Assembly (NCBI GenBank): GCA_020161395.1
Contig: JAIUOE010000008.1
Span: 108,789-172,788 of the forward strand
DNA: 64,000 bases
Origin: Bacteroidota bacterium
Lineage (GTDB): Bacteria > Bacteroidota > Ignavibacteria > Ignavibacteriales > Ignavibacteriaceae
Reading direction: 5' to 3'
A model generated the notes under the pieces. The model was not told the DNA's origin. It searched no databases and worked only from the letters and a program-made list of their open reading frames with translations. The position numbers and the translations under genes are program-made. This document shows, one piece after another, positions 44,586-54,207 of this stretch. Each line of letters begins with the position of its first letter. The stretch's first letter is position 1.

Positions 44586-47570
44586 TTACTTGAGGACAAC
44601 CATTTTCTTAACAGAGTTAAATCTTCCTGCCGACATTTGATAGAAGTAGATGCCACTGGGCAACCCGGTGGCATCGAAAATAAATTCATAAGTTCCGGCG
44701 TCAAATTCACCGTTTGCAAGTACACCAACCTCATTCCCGAGCACATCAAAAATTTTCAACTTCAATTCACCTTTCCACGGAAGTGTGACCAGAATTTTAG
44801 TTTCCGGGTTGAATGGATTGGGGAAATTCTGACTGAGGCTAAAATCGGAAGGGAGATCAGAAGTTTTCAATATGCCTGTGTATACATCATTCTGGGCAGA
44901 AGGGGTTCCCAGTCTTTTACCGGTTCTCCATGATGAAGCGAGGGTATTGTCGAGTGTCGGATTGACCAGTGCGAGTGAATAACCGTCACCGTTCGCTTTG
45001 GGGTCCCACGGGTCTGCGATGCCGTATTTTACACTGTCTACAAGATTGTCTAACGGATCCAGAAGGAAGACAGTCTCACCATCACTCGATAGACCAAACG
45101 GGAAATTTCCTTTATAATTCACTGCCGAAGGGTGGAAAAACTTAAATTTTACAGAATCCTCACATACAGTCAGGTAGCCAGCCGGCGGGATTATTGAACC
45201 CTCCGGAAGTATGAATTCATTTCCTTCACCCGAGTCTTTGACCTTGTAGCCGGAGAGATTAACAGCCTGCCTTGCAGGATTGAATATCTCTATCCAGTCA
45301 CCTGTATCGTAAAGTGAATTGCTTTTATAATTTATTTCATTTATCACCAGTTGTGAATCGGGCGGTGTCCAGGGCTCAAAAATTGCTTTGAGTGTAATAT
45401 TCGCTGTTGGGAGAATCTCAATCTTTTCAGTAGTTTCATTCACAAATCCTTCCCATCTGACGAACCGGTAACCCGCATTTGGCAGAGCTCTCAACTTGAG
45501 TGGTACCCCTTTAAAAAAGACGGGTTTGGCATTCCACTTCATCGGTACTGTGTGGGCAATTACTTTCCCGGCTGTTGAATCATTTGATGTGAGATGAACT
45601 GAAAAAGAGCCGGGGAGTCCAAATCTGTCATAAAAGAACTGTCGCATCGATCCCGGTCTGAGGTTTATAAATTCGCGAATGAGGTCGATCTGAACATCCC
45701 ATGTTGCTCCGAAAGAGATGGAATTGGGCCAGCGAACCTTGTGTTTTGGCATTTCATTCACGAGGAGGCCACGGATACTGTCGAGCACGGACAATGAACG
45801 GGAAGTTTCAAAAGTGGTACTGATGTGAGCCGCCATTCTCTGAATGAACTCATTTTTGAATTCCGGGTTCATCATCAGGCGTCTGAAAATTAAAGTAGCC
45901 CAAGGGGGATTTGTGGAAATGGTATTTGTGGTATCGAGTGCATATCTCAAAGTATTTGTGTTATACATTCCCTGAGAGTTTCCGTTGTAGCAAAAATCAA
46001 GATCATAAAGAAGCCATCTCCACTTTGCACCCGGTTTCCGTTCGCGCCACAATTTAACATTGTTTGCGGGCCAGTCACCGTTAGCACCAAATATTTCCGC
46101 CACATTGTAATCGATATAAGAGTCGATATCTATAATTGATTTTGCGTGTTCATAGTTGGCAGGTACAGCAAGGTCGTTGTTTTTCAGGAAGTTGTACATT
46201 TCGTAATAAGCTACTGAATCGCCTGTGCTTACATCTGCCACTTTCGAATACTCGATCAGATCGAGGTCGGCTTCCGCGACATTATAGTGATATTCTATAT
46301 AATGTTCGTTCAGCTTTTCGCGGATATTATGGATTCCCCAGTATCTGCCGTTAATAAAAAGAATGGAGGGTCTGTATTCCTGCTGGTCGATGTTCATCCT
46401 GCCTTTGATGAGGGAAGAAATCATTCCCTCCCTTACCATCGTGCGGTACCAGTCCTGTCCGGCATTTCTAAGAACCAGATTGTTGAATTCATAGAGATAG
46501 GAATCTTTAAACACTTTATAACGGATTTTAGAATCGCCATATTTATCCCTCATGTAAACTGCAAGTGATTTTTCGGGATAGAGCCGTGTACATCCGCCAT
46601 AAATTTTGACTCCGGCATTTACTTTAAAAGCCCGTGATTTATCAGCCTCGTAAAATTCGAGGGAGACAGGCCGTTCCCAATCCTGATTCCAGTTTCTGGG
46701 ACCTGAGGAGCAATAAGCAGTGATGCCGTTGGTTCCCTGTACATAGATACCCGCCGTGTCGCTGAAGAAATTTGCCGGGTCGGTAGAGAGGGAAAAAACA
46801 GGGAGATCGGTGGTTACATTAATAAAATATGTGTTGGTTACAGTCTTTGAAGGGAGGCTTTGCAGTTTGAAAGTCTTTGCCCTGATAACGGTCGTTGAGT
46901 CGAGTTGAACAGGAGAAGAGTAGAGCCGCGAATTTGCTTTTGGTTCGGAGCCGTCTGTCGTGTATCTGATTTCGCTTCCTGCCATTGAGGTGGATAAAGA
47001 AACACTGACAGGAGAAGGGAAGAAACCTCCGTTGAGAGTAAATTCCGGATCGGGACAGCGGGCTGTTATGTTTGACTCAAAATTGATGGTGCCGGGGGTT
47101 GCGGGGTAGAAAGTATACCAGTTGTTCTCGCCATCGGGAAATCTGCCGTAAGAGATATCACTCGTTTGAGTTCCAAAACGCATCGTATCAATCATTAGAG
47201 AATTGGGTCCGAAGAGTCCCACCATTTCGCCACTTGCGGTCAGCTTAAAATTGGCGTGCAAGCCGGTATTATGATCATCGCACCAGATAATTAAAAATCC
47301 GTTTGCGGGGATAATAACACCTGAAGCAGGCAACTGCCACTTCTGTGGCTCGCTAAAAATGTCGGTCAGGAAGTACCCCGAAATGTCAACAGCAATCGAG
47401 TCAGGGTTGTAAAGTTCGACCCAGTCGCCAAATTCATTAAACTGGGGGTCGCGGATAGTATTTGTGTTGGATGCCATCACCTCGTTTATCTTAACACGGA
47501 CGGGGTTTTGAGCCATCAAATTAGTGGAAACAGCAATAAATAACAATAGTAAAGCAAATGTCTGCTTCAT
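44586..47570 (-). CDS. Secreted CotH kinase / lamin-tail protein with T9SS sorting domain
   Basis: 994 residues from ATG 47570 (MKQTFALLLLFIAVSTNLMAQ). Order: signal; lamin-tail domain (VKINEVMASNTNT...FGDWVELYNPDSIAVDISGYFLTD, about 25-130); chitobiase-like beta domain (about 175-245; IRYTTDGSEPKANS); CotH-like kinase domain (about 335-625; YWGIHNIREKLNEHYI, WRWLLYDLDFCYNGN); a second lamin-tail domain (VINEINYKSNSLYDTGDWIEIFNP); and a type A T9SS domain (SQNFPNPFNPETKI ... KKMVVLK). Lamin-tail plus CotH proteins are extracellular and may phosphorylate or bind surface partners; activity here is inferred. Confidence 0.87.
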   Translation of the reverse strand: MKQTFALLLLFIAVSTNLMAQNPVRVKINEVMASNTNTIRDPQFNEFGDWVELYNPDSIAVDISGYFLTDIFSEPQKWQLPASGVIIPANGFLIIWCDDHNTGLHANFKLTASGEMVGLFGPNSLMIDTMRFGTQTSDISYGRFPDGENNWYTFYPATPGTINFESNITARCPDPEFTLNGGFFPSPVSVSLSTSMAGSEIRYTTDGSEPKANSRLYSSPVQLDSTTVIRAKTFKLQSLPSKTVTNTYFINVTTDLPVFSLSTDPANFFSDTAGIYVQGTNGITAYCSSGPRNWNQDWERPVSLEFYEADKSRAFKVNAGVKIYGGCTRLYPEKSLAVYMRDKYGDSKIRYKVFKDSYLYEFNNLVLRNAGQDWYRTMVREGMISSLIKGRMNIDQQEYRPSILFINGRYWGIHNIREKLNEHYIEYHYNVAEADLDLIEYSKVADVSTGDSVAYYEMYNFLKNNDLAVPANYEHAKSIIDIDSYIDYNVAEIFGANGDWPANNVKLWRERKPGAKWRWLLYDLDFCYNGNSQGMYNTNTLRYALDTTNTISTNPPWATLIFRRLMMNPEFKNEFIQRMAAHISTTFETSRSLSVLDSIRGLLVNEMPKHKVRWPNSISFGATWDVQIDLIREFINLRPGSMRQFFYDRFGLPGSFSVHLTSNDSTAGKVIAHTVPMKWNAKPVFFKGVPLKLRALPNAGYRFVRWEGFVNETTEKIEILPTANITLKAIFEPWTPPDSQLVINEINYKSNSLYDTGDWIEIFNPARQAVNLSGYKVKDSGEGNEFILPEGSIIPPAGYLTVCEDSVKFKFFHPSAVNYKGNFPFGLSSDGETVFLLDPLDNLVDSVKYGIADPWDPKANGDGYSLALVNPTLDNTLASSWRTGKRLGTPSAQNDVYTGILKTSDLPSDFSLSQNFPNPFNPETKILVTLPWKGELKLKIFDVLGNEVGVLANGEFDAGTYEFIFDATGLPSGIYFYQMSAGRFNSVKKMVVLK

Positions 47571-47726
47571 GGATAAACCTGTATAGAATAAATAAAACTG
47601 AAACCAAATATAACCTTTTAAGTTGTGAAAGCAGGGGAATGGAGATTTTTCTCCCCGGTTACAAACCTGTTGGTAAACTTTTGTATATTTCACAGATTTT
47701 TTAATAAATATTTGAGAGAAAAGAAG

Positions 47727-48758
47727 ATGAGATACAAATTGCTGGGAAGATCCGGTGTAAAGGTTTCGGAGTTATGTCTGGGTGCCATGTCATTTGGAAC
47801 GGAGTGGGGATCGGGAGCTGATAAAGAGGAGAGCAGGAAGGTTTTTGACAGATATGCGGAGGCGGGGGGCAATTTTATCGATACAGCGAACCGGTATACA
47901 GAGGGGACAAGTGAGAGATATCTTGCTGAATTCATGGGGAGTGAACGGGACAAATTTGTGGTTGCCACCAAATACAGCCTCTATACCAAAAGAGGGGATT
48001 TGAATGACGCAGGCAACAGCAGGAAAAACATGTTCAGGTCAGTTGAAGGTAGTCTGAAGAGGCTCGGAACTGATTATATCGACATTTTATATGTCCACAT
48101 GTGGGATTTTACAACCCCTGTGGATGAAGTGTTGCGTGGTTTGGATGATCTTGTCAGGATGGGCAAGGTTACCTATGTCGCTATCTCAGATACACCTGCC
48201 TGGGTGGTTTCAGCCGCACAGGTGATGGCTGAGTTGAAGGGTTGGTCGCAGTTTGTTGCACTTCAAGCCGAGTATAATCTGCTGAAAAGGGATGCAGAGA
48301 GAGACCTTTTGCCGATGTGTGAACATTATGACATCACCTGTACTTCTTGGGCTCCCATTGCCGGTGGAGTACTTTCAGGCAAATATCTTCAGGACCCGGG
48401 TGCCGAGGGGAGAATAAAATCCGGAAGCGTAAGGAGAAGTGATAAAAGTAATGAGATCACAAGAAAAGTCGTGGAAATAGCCGGTAAACTTGGGGTATCA
48501 GCGACCCAGGTGGCGATGAACTGGCACAGGCAAAACCGCTACAGAATTATTCCCGTGATAGGAGCCAGAAAAGAAGAGCAGATAGTTGACAGTCTTGGCT
48601 GTCTTGATTTTGAGATCCCTGCGGAATTTATGAAGGAACTTGACAATCTTACCGCGATAGAGCCGGGTTTCCCTCATGATCTGCTTACCGGGGCACAGGC
48701 AACCGATCTCCTGTATGGAGGTCTTTTCGATAAATTTGACAATCACAGAAGAAAATGA
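47727..48758 (+). CDS. Aldo/keto reductase
   Basis: 343 residues. Start 47727 (MRYKLLGRSGVKVSELCLGAMSFG) is preferred over an in-frame codon at 47625 lying in the divergent promoter region. Catalytic tetrad: Asp and Tyr in FIDTANRYTEG, Lys in VVATKYS, His in DILYVHMWD. The NADPH-binding C-terminal part has IIPVIGARKEEQIVDSLG. The substrate is unknown; it resembles the voltage-gated K-channel-beta/YajO group. It shares ATGA with the next gene. Confidence 0.9.
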   Translation: MRYKLLGRSGVKVSELCLGAMSFGTEWGSGADKEESRKVFDRYAEAGGNFIDTANRYTEGTSERYLAEFMGSERDKFVVATKYSLYTKRGDLNDAGNSRKNMFRSVEGSLKRLGTDYIDILYVHMWDFTTPVDEVLRGLDDLVRMGKVTYVAISDTPAWVVSAAQVMAELKGWSQFVALQAEYNLLKRDAERDLLPMCEHYDITCTSWAPIAGGVLSGKYLQDPGAEGRIKSGSVRRSDKSNEITRKVVEIAGKLGVSATQVAMNWHRQNRYRIIPVIGARKEEQIVDSLGCLDFEIPAEFMKELDNLTAIEPGFPHDLLTGAQATDLLYGGLFDKFDNHRRK

Positions 48759-49432
48759 CAACAGAAGAAGTACTTTCTGAGCTGGAGGCTTTTGGCAGGG
48801 AAGATGTTAGAGAAGGAAGAGCAAGGTTTGGCATTAGAGCTGTCTCTTCCTTCGGTGTCCCGCTTCCCGGAATTAAGTCGATTGCAAAAAAGATAAAAAA
48901 AGATCATGAATTGTCGCTCGCCCTTTGGAGAACCGGAAACCATGATGCGAGAATTCTTTCATTTATGATTGCAGATCCTAAAAAATTCACTGTCGATGAC
49001 GCCGAGGAGTGGATGCCCGAGATGCTTTCCTGGGATTTGACCGACGGGGCAGCCATCTACCTTTTTCGAAAATGTGACTGGGTAATTCAGAAGGTAAACG
49101 AGTGGATTGGAAGTGACGAGGAATTCAGACGCCGGCAGGGTTTTGTTCTTATGGCGGTGCTGGCTGTCCATGGCAAAAAGCTGCCGAACTCACTTTTTAT
49201 CGACTGGCTTGACGACCTCTATGATGGAGCAAGTGACAAAAGGAACTTTGTAAAGAAGGCTGTAAACTGGGCGATCAGGCAGATCGGAAAGAAGAATAAG
49301 ACACTCAGGCAGCATGCTCTTATCACATGCGAGAGGATACTTTCTGACGGAGAAAAACTGAACTGGATTGCACTGGATGCTAAAAGAGAATTGAATGATC
49401 CAAAGACAGTTGCAAGAATAAAGGAAGGTTAG
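48755..49432 (+). CDS. DNA alkylation repair protein (AlkD-like HEAT repeat)
   Basis: 225 residues of the AlkC/AlkD glycosylase superfamily, all-helical HEAT-like repeats. FGIRAVSSFGVPLPGIKSIAKKIKKDHELSLALWRTGNHDARILSFMIAD and MLSWDLTDGAAIYLFRK are characteristic, followed by RRQGFVLMAVLAVH and KAVNWAIRQIGKKN. It would excise alkylated bases. It is coupled to the aldo/keto reductase by a 4-base overlap. Confidence 0.87.
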   Translation: MTTEEVLSELEAFGREDVREGRARFGIRAVSSFGVPLPGIKSIAKKIKKDHELSLALWRTGNHDARILSFMIADPKKFTVDDAEEWMPEMLSWDLTDGAAIYLFRKCDWVIQKVNEWIGSDEEFRRRQGFVLMAVLAVHGKKLPNSLFIDWLDDLYDGASDKRNFVKKAVNWAIRQIGKKNKTLRQHALITCERILSDGEKLNWIALDAKRELNDPKTVARIKEG

Positions 49433-49436
49433 CTTT

Positions 49437-49865
49437 ATGGTACGGGAAAAATCTTTTGGAGAATACACTTTTACCACTGACAGCGAAAAAGTGGACTACG
49501 CAGTGGTCATCGGTTACTTAAAGAGAAGTTACTGGGCAAGTGACATACCGCCGGAGACATCCATAAGAGCAATTAAAAATTCCCTCTGCTTCAGTATACT
49601 GTTTAATGATGAAATGGTTGGTTTTTCGCGGGTAGTAACTGATTTTGCCAGATTCGCATATCTTGCGGATGTTTTCATTCTTGAGGAGCATCGCGGGAAG
49701 GGACTGTCAAAATTACTGATGGAGTTTATTCTTGCATACCCGGGGATAAAAGGGTGCAGATTCCTTCTTGCCACCAGGGATGCACACGGATTGTATGTAA
49801 AATACGGCTTTAAGGTCCTGGACGATTCGTGGAAGTATATGTCCAGAAAGGAAGAGAAGAAGTAA
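49437..49865 (+). CDS. GNAT-family N-acetyltransferase
   Basis: 142 residues. The acetyl-CoA-binding motif is VFILEEHRGKGLSKLLMEFIL (Q/R-x-x-G-x-G/A, about residues 79-99), with GCRFLLATRDAHGLYVKYGFK at the end. The substrate is unknown. It begins 4 bases after the repair-gene stop. Confidence 0.88.
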   Translation: MVREKSFGEYTFTTDSEKVDYAVVIGYLKRSYWASDIPPETSIRAIKNSLCFSILFNDEMVGFSRVVTDFARFAYLADVFILEEHRGKGLSKLLMEFILAYPGIKGCRFLLATRDAHGLYVKYGFKVLDDSWKYMSRKEEKK

Positions 49866-49898
49866 TTCAATTCACGGATAAATCACTTCTTCTCTTCA

Positions 49899-49936
49899 AA
49901 AATGCTGTGGTTATTTCAAATAGAGCATTTTAAGCT
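49899..49936 (+). terminator. Possible terminator between convergent GNAT and M14 genes
   Basis: A perfect 8-bp stem (49899-49906 with 49924-49931) with a 17-base loop; T-rich sequence follows at 49935-49940. It overlaps the last codons of the M14 peptidase gene. Confidence 0.35.
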
Positions 49937-52604
49937 TTTTTGAAAATCCAGGGGTAACCATTTCGTAGAAATAGATTCCCGATACGAGGTCTACGGGTTT
50001 AAAACTAACCTGATGACTTCCTGCCTTCTGTGATTCGTTCACCAAAGTTGCAACTTTTTTCCCGAGAATATCATAAACGCTTATTGTAACCATTCCGTCA
50101 ACGGCTGTGCTGTAGGAAATCACAGTTTCAGGATTGAACGGGTTAGGGTAATTTTGCTGCAAAGAGAATGATCGAGCCACATCCGACTCCACTTCGACAG
50201 GACCGAAAAATTTGTATGTTCCGTCGAAATCGGTCTGTTTCAGTCTGTAGGAGATTAAACCTGAAGCAGTAATTCTGTCAGTGAAAGAATATTCCGAAGG
50301 CGATTCTTTGGTACCTGCTCCGGTGACAAAACCTGCATTAATCCAGGCAGAGCCATCGACAGACCTTTGCACTTCAAAACCCTTGTTATTGAGTTCGGAA
50401 GCGGTTGTCCACTTCAGATTTACGAAATCACCTTCTTTCGAAGCCGTGAAAGCGGCAAGCTCAACAGGGAGTGCAGAAAATACATAGATACCGATATCAT
50501 CGATGTACCAGCCGTCTTTCACGAGAGAGATGTCTGTTCTCAGTTCGAATTTTATTTTTACTGATTTGTTTGCATAGGCGGAAAGATTTATTTCTTCCCT
50601 TTTCCAGTTGGAGGAAGTGCCGTCATAGATTGGCATGCCGGCAGGAACCTGCTTACCGCTCCCTGATGCGGGTTTCGACAATGATCCTGCGAGAGCAGAC
50701 CAAGTGGTGCCGTTATCAGTCGAGATCATCACAACACCACAATCCCATTGGGTTTCGATATCCCACTTCGTAAAGAAGGAGAGTTTGGGATTTGCATAAC
50801 CGGTAAGATTGATTTGATTTGTCGTTGCAATTGTCACTGTGGCATTACTTGCATAATTCCCGGTTTTGGAATCTGTATATGAAACAGGAGCGGAATTAAA
50901 AGATGTAGTTGTGGCTTCCCATTTTGGAGTGGACGGTGTAGCGGTTATTGTCCAGAGAGTTAACGGGTTATTTGTGGTGTCATTAAATACAAACTGAGGA
51001 ACGCCTGTAACAAAACCAATTGTATCAATTCCCATGGTAACACCATTTTTCGAAGTGACAAGTCTCAACTTGCAGAGTGTATCAACGGGTGCAAAGGGTG
51101 AAACCGCAAACGAAAGAGGAGTTGAAGTTGTGAATGTACCTCGTGAAGGGATGGTCGGAATGTTTATCGTCCCGTTGCCGACAGATACAAAACCCGATAT
51201 CGGTTCAAGAGTTACGGTGATATTATCCGCACCTGAAAGTCCCTTGTTTTTCATTGTGACACTCATTTCAACCTGGTCGCCGGGTGAAATATACTGGCGG
51301 TTCAACTGGTAGTTTGAGAGGCTCACGAAATCACCAGCCACCCAGGTATAGTAGAGATTTGGCTTAAGGTTTTCAATTGCAAGAGGGAATATTCTGGACT
51401 GGGGGGGCCAAAATCCATCGGCGTCACCGCCGACTTCGGGAGTCATTGCGAAGATTTTACCATTGTTTTCGATATCACCATCATAGAGAAAATCGTCGGA
51501 ACTTCCCCGCACAGGATAGAGAAGCTGCCAGGCTGTTCCGGGTGAATATCCATTCATTGCGACCATGTCTGAGGCAAATTCGATAAAGATTGTGGAGTCA
51601 GGAGCCAGGTAAGTCCAGCAGCCGTAGGGATATATCAGCAGATTGCTGTAAGTGTGATAATTAAGGGCTGTCCTGAAGTTTTTACCGATAACAAAGTTCC
51701 TGTATCCCTGTGATTCAAGTTCCGAGAACTCGGAGGGACCTCTGTAATCGATGGCAGAAGGGGTTGTACTCGAGCCCCCGTTCGGAGAATTCCAGTAGGT
51801 ATAGGGACCAAAATTTCTGTTTAGATCAACACCGTAAGAACCGCTGTTGAGGCTTCTGTTTTTCCGCCATTGTCCACCTCCCGATGGGTTTGTTGACCGG
51901 TTGTATTCGTATCCATCAGGGTTTAAGCAGGGGATAAACCAGATTTCACGATTGTCAACAAGGTATTTTACGGAAGGATTTGTATTGTAGTTTTCAAGAA
52001 GATAATACATATAGTAGATTACACTCATCATACCTGCAGGTTCTCTGGCGTGAGTAAGTGCGGTGTAGATGGCTCTCGGTTCATTTTCCGTGACATCCGG
52101 GTTATCGGAAATTTTTACCGCATATATTTGTCTTCCTTCACCGGTGGCGCCTATGCTTGACTTTACAGTGATGAGGTTCGGGAATCTTGCCCTCATAGTG
52201 TCGAGTTGGGCATTTATTTCGGCATAAGTGTAGTATCCACCCATCGAACCGTAACCCAGACCTTCAACTCCGTAGGATTCTTTGCTCGACTGAATAACCT
52301 GAAGTTTTTCCTCTTCGGTAAGCACGGGGAGATTTTTGTAATAATCATTCCAGTCATCTATTAGTATTTCATAACGGATACCTGATTTTTGGAGATTTTC
52401 CACATCCTTGGCAGAGAGGAAAACAGAGAGTGAGTTGTCTTTCCCCATAAAAGCTTCATCAATAATCACATTATAACTTCTTAGAAGTTCGATATCGCTT
52501 TTAAGGTCGTTTGGGAATATTTTTACTTTCTTGAATATTTCCTGGGAGTGGTTGAGTGAGGTCAGGGTCAGTAGAAAGATACAGAGTGTGAAAATTTTTT
52601 TCAT
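49911..52604 (-). CDS. Secreted M14 zinc carboxypeptidase with T9SS sorting domain
   Basis: 897 residues from ATG 52604 (MKKIFTLCIFLLTLTSLNHSQ); an upstream in-frame codon at 52619 adds five residues. A propeptide-like part precedes the M14 domain (about 115-410): the zinc H-x-x-E in THAREPAGMMS, NPDGYEYNRS, RKNRSLNS, zinc His in ALNYHTYSN, and the catalytic Glu in TPEVGGDADGFWP. A CARDB/alpha-helical-free beta region and a jelly-roll immune-inhibitor/MAM-like domain (WYIDDIGIYVF) follow. The end is a type A T9SS domain (QQNYPNPFNPETVI ... KKLKMLYLK). It likely degrades peptides outside the cell. Confidence 0.9.
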   Translation of the reverse strand: MKKIFTLCIFLLTLTSLNHSQEIFKKVKIFPNDLKSDIELLRSYNVIIDEAFMGKDNSLSVFLSAKDVENLQKSGIRYEILIDDWNDYYKNLPVLTEEEKLQVIQSSKESYGVEGLGYGSMGGYYTYAEINAQLDTMRARFPNLITVKSSIGATGEGRQIYAVKISDNPDVTENEPRAIYTALTHAREPAGMMSVIYYMYYLLENYNTNPSVKYLVDNREIWFIPCLNPDGYEYNRSTNPSGGGQWRKNRSLNSGSYGVDLNRNFGPYTYWNSPNGGSSTTPSAIDYRGPSEFSELESQGYRNFVIGKNFRTALNYHTYSNLLIYPYGCWTYLAPDSTIFIEFASDMVAMNGYSPGTAWQLLYPVRGSSDDFLYDGDIENNGKIFAMTPEVGGDADGFWPPQSRIFPLAIENLKPNLYYTWVAGDFVSLSNYQLNRQYISPGDQVEMSVTMKNKGLSGADNITVTLEPISGFVSVGNGTINIPTIPSRGTFTTSTPLSFAVSPFAPVDTLCKLRLVTSKNGVTMGIDTIGFVTGVPQFVFNDTTNNPLTLWTITATPSTPKWEATTTSFNSAPVSYTDSKTGNYASNATVTIATTNQINLTGYANPKLSFFTKWDIETQWDCGVVMISTDNGTTWSALAGSLSKPASGSGKQVPAGMPIYDGTSSNWKREEINLSAYANKSVKIKFELRTDISLVKDGWYIDDIGIYVFSALPVELAAFTASKEGDFVNLKWTTASELNNKGFEVQRSVDGSAWINAGFVTGAGTKESPSEYSFTDRITASGLISYRLKQTDFDGTYKFFGPVEVESDVARSFSLQQNYPNPFNPETVISYSTAVDGMVTISVYDILGKKVATLVNESQKAGSHQVSFKPVDLVSGIYFYEMVTPGFSKKLKMLYLK

Positions 52605-52688
52605 TGGGCTGTAAACCAAAAAAATTAATGAAATGTATAGTTAAAAAATTGACGGCGGTGACAGAAAAACTGCAAAACGGTGATTCCC

Positions 52689-53840
52689 TTAATTCTTTTT
52701 TAGGGCGATGACGCTGACATCATCATCGAATTTCATATTGGTGTATTCATTCATCCTGTTTTTAATGAATGTAACCGGATCGAGATGGGCAGGAATAAGT
52801 TCAATAAGTTTGAGAAGGTTCTCCTTGCCAAACTGAATTCCGGTCGGATCGCTCGCTTCTGTGATGCCGTCGGTATAGAGGAAAACAGAATCGCCGGGTG
52901 AGAGGGTAACGGAGGTTTCATCGTACTCGCCGTTTTCTGCAAATCCGAGGAGCAAGCCATTACACTGAAAAAACTGAGCCTGTCTTTTATATGAATCGTA
53001 CCAGACCATCGGAAGATCTCCTGCACCTGAGTAGTTTACGATACCGGTTTTTTTATTCAGCAGAACGATCGACAAGGTGGCAAATACATCTGAAATCTTG
53101 TTATCATGGTAAATTGAAAGATTTACTTCCCTCAGAATTGAGCTGGCAGAAAGTTCCTTTGAATTCTGTAAAATGACGCGGACTGCACTCCTTATATAAC
53201 CTGCGTAAGCAACGGCAAAATACCAGGCACCCCACTTCTTACCCATGACATCGCCGAGTATAAGGACGGTTTTTTCGCTGTCCACATCGAAGTAGTCGAT
53301 GAAATCGCCTCCCGGGACACCACCAAAGGGTTGATGCCAGTGAGCGAGAGAGTATCCCTCGATTGCGGGAGGGGAGTCAGGCACCACCTTCAGACTTATG
53401 TTGTCCGCCGCCTTGTGAATTTCAGAGACAGCTTTTTCTCTCTCTTTCTCGAGGTCTTTTAAAAGAGCATTAACCTTTGCCACCAGAACTTTCGGACCTG
53501 AAGTTTTCACAACATAGTCGGAAATTCCGAGATCATACCCTTCGAGGATATCATCTTCCCCCGATTTGGCGGTGAGGAAAATGAACGGAATCTTCTGCAC
53601 CAACGGATCTTCGAGCACCATTTTCCGGAACTCAAACCCGTTCAGATTCGGCATCATGATATCTGATATGATGAGATCAGGCAAAATCTGTCTGGCTTTG
53701 TGGAAACCTTCGAGACCATTGGAGGCGGTCTGGCAGTCGAATCCCTCCTTGTTCAGGCTGTATTGAAACAGTCTGGAGAGTGAAGTATCGTCGTCGACCA
53801 GTAGAATTCTGGCTTTAAAGGTTTTCTCAGGTTCAGGCAT
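52689..53840 (-). CDS. Response regulator with PP2C-type phosphatase (RsbU/SpoIIE-like)
   Basis: 383 residues. Receiver (about 8-125; ILLVDDDTSL, phospho-Asp in DLIISDIMMPNLNG), a coiled linker (about 125-145), then a PPM/SpoIIE phosphatase (about 160-382): GGDFIDYF, LILGDVMGK, FLYTDGITEA, FDDDVSVIAL metal-binding aspartates. It would dephosphorylate the STAS protein next door under control of the receiver. 4 bases separate it from the STAS gene. Confidence 0.92.
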   Translation of the reverse strand: MPEPEKTFKARILLVDDDTSLSRLFQYSLNKEGFDCQTASNGLEGFHKARQILPDLIISDIMMPNLNGFEFRKMVLEDPLVQKIPFIFLTAKSGEDDILEGYDLGISDYVVKTSGPKVLVAKVNALLKDLEKEREKAVSEIHKAADNISLKVVPDSPPAIEGYSLAHWHQPFGGVPGGDFIDYFDVDSEKTVLILGDVMGKKWGAWYFAVAYAGYIRSAVRVILQNSKELSASSILREVNLSIYHDNKISDVFATLSIVLLNKKTGIVNYSGAGDLPMVWYDSYKRQAQFFQCNGLLLGFAENGEYDETSVTLSPGDSVFLYTDGITEASDPTGIQFGKENLLKLIELIPAHLDPVTFIKNRMNEYTNMKFDDDVSVIALKKN

Positions 53841-53844
53841 TATA

Positions 53845-54183
53845 TCAGCTAAAGCTCTTTATTGCATCCGGTGTGTTATTGAAAGCTTCAAAAATTCTAT
53901 ACATCCTGGTTAACTCAAACATCGACTGGACTGCGGGTTGAAATCCAACGAGTTTAAGGTCGCCATGATGCTGGGTGATTTTTTTAAGTGTTACTACGAG
54001 GGCACCAAGGAAAGTAGAATCGATAAATTCACAAACCGAGAGGTCGACGATTAATTTTTTGCTTCCAAGGTCGATTTGACCGAGGAGTATTTTTTTAAAT
54101 TCTTCAGCTTCGTTTAGTGTTGCTCTCTGAAGTGCTACGGCAACAACGACAACATCACCATTTTTTTCGACTTTAAAGTTCAT
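53845..54183 (-). CDS. STAS-domain anti-sigma factor antagonist
   Basis: 112 residues, whole-length STAS domain. The phosphorylation-site region reads VDLSVCEFIDSTFLGALVVTLK (Ser about residue 57). Such proteins bind and release anti-sigma kinases depending on phosphorylation. No RsbW-like HATPase is in the cluster. It lies between the NtrC-type regulator (24 bases) and the PP2C gene. Confidence 0.92.
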   Translation of the reverse strand: MNFKVEKNGDVVVVAVALQRATLNEAEEFKKILLGQIDLGSKKLIVDLSVCEFIDSTFLGALVVTLKKITQHHGDLKLVGFQPAVQSMFELTRMYRIFEAFNNTPDAIKSFS

Positions 54184-54207
54184 TTATAACTCCTTTATTT
54201 AATTGTT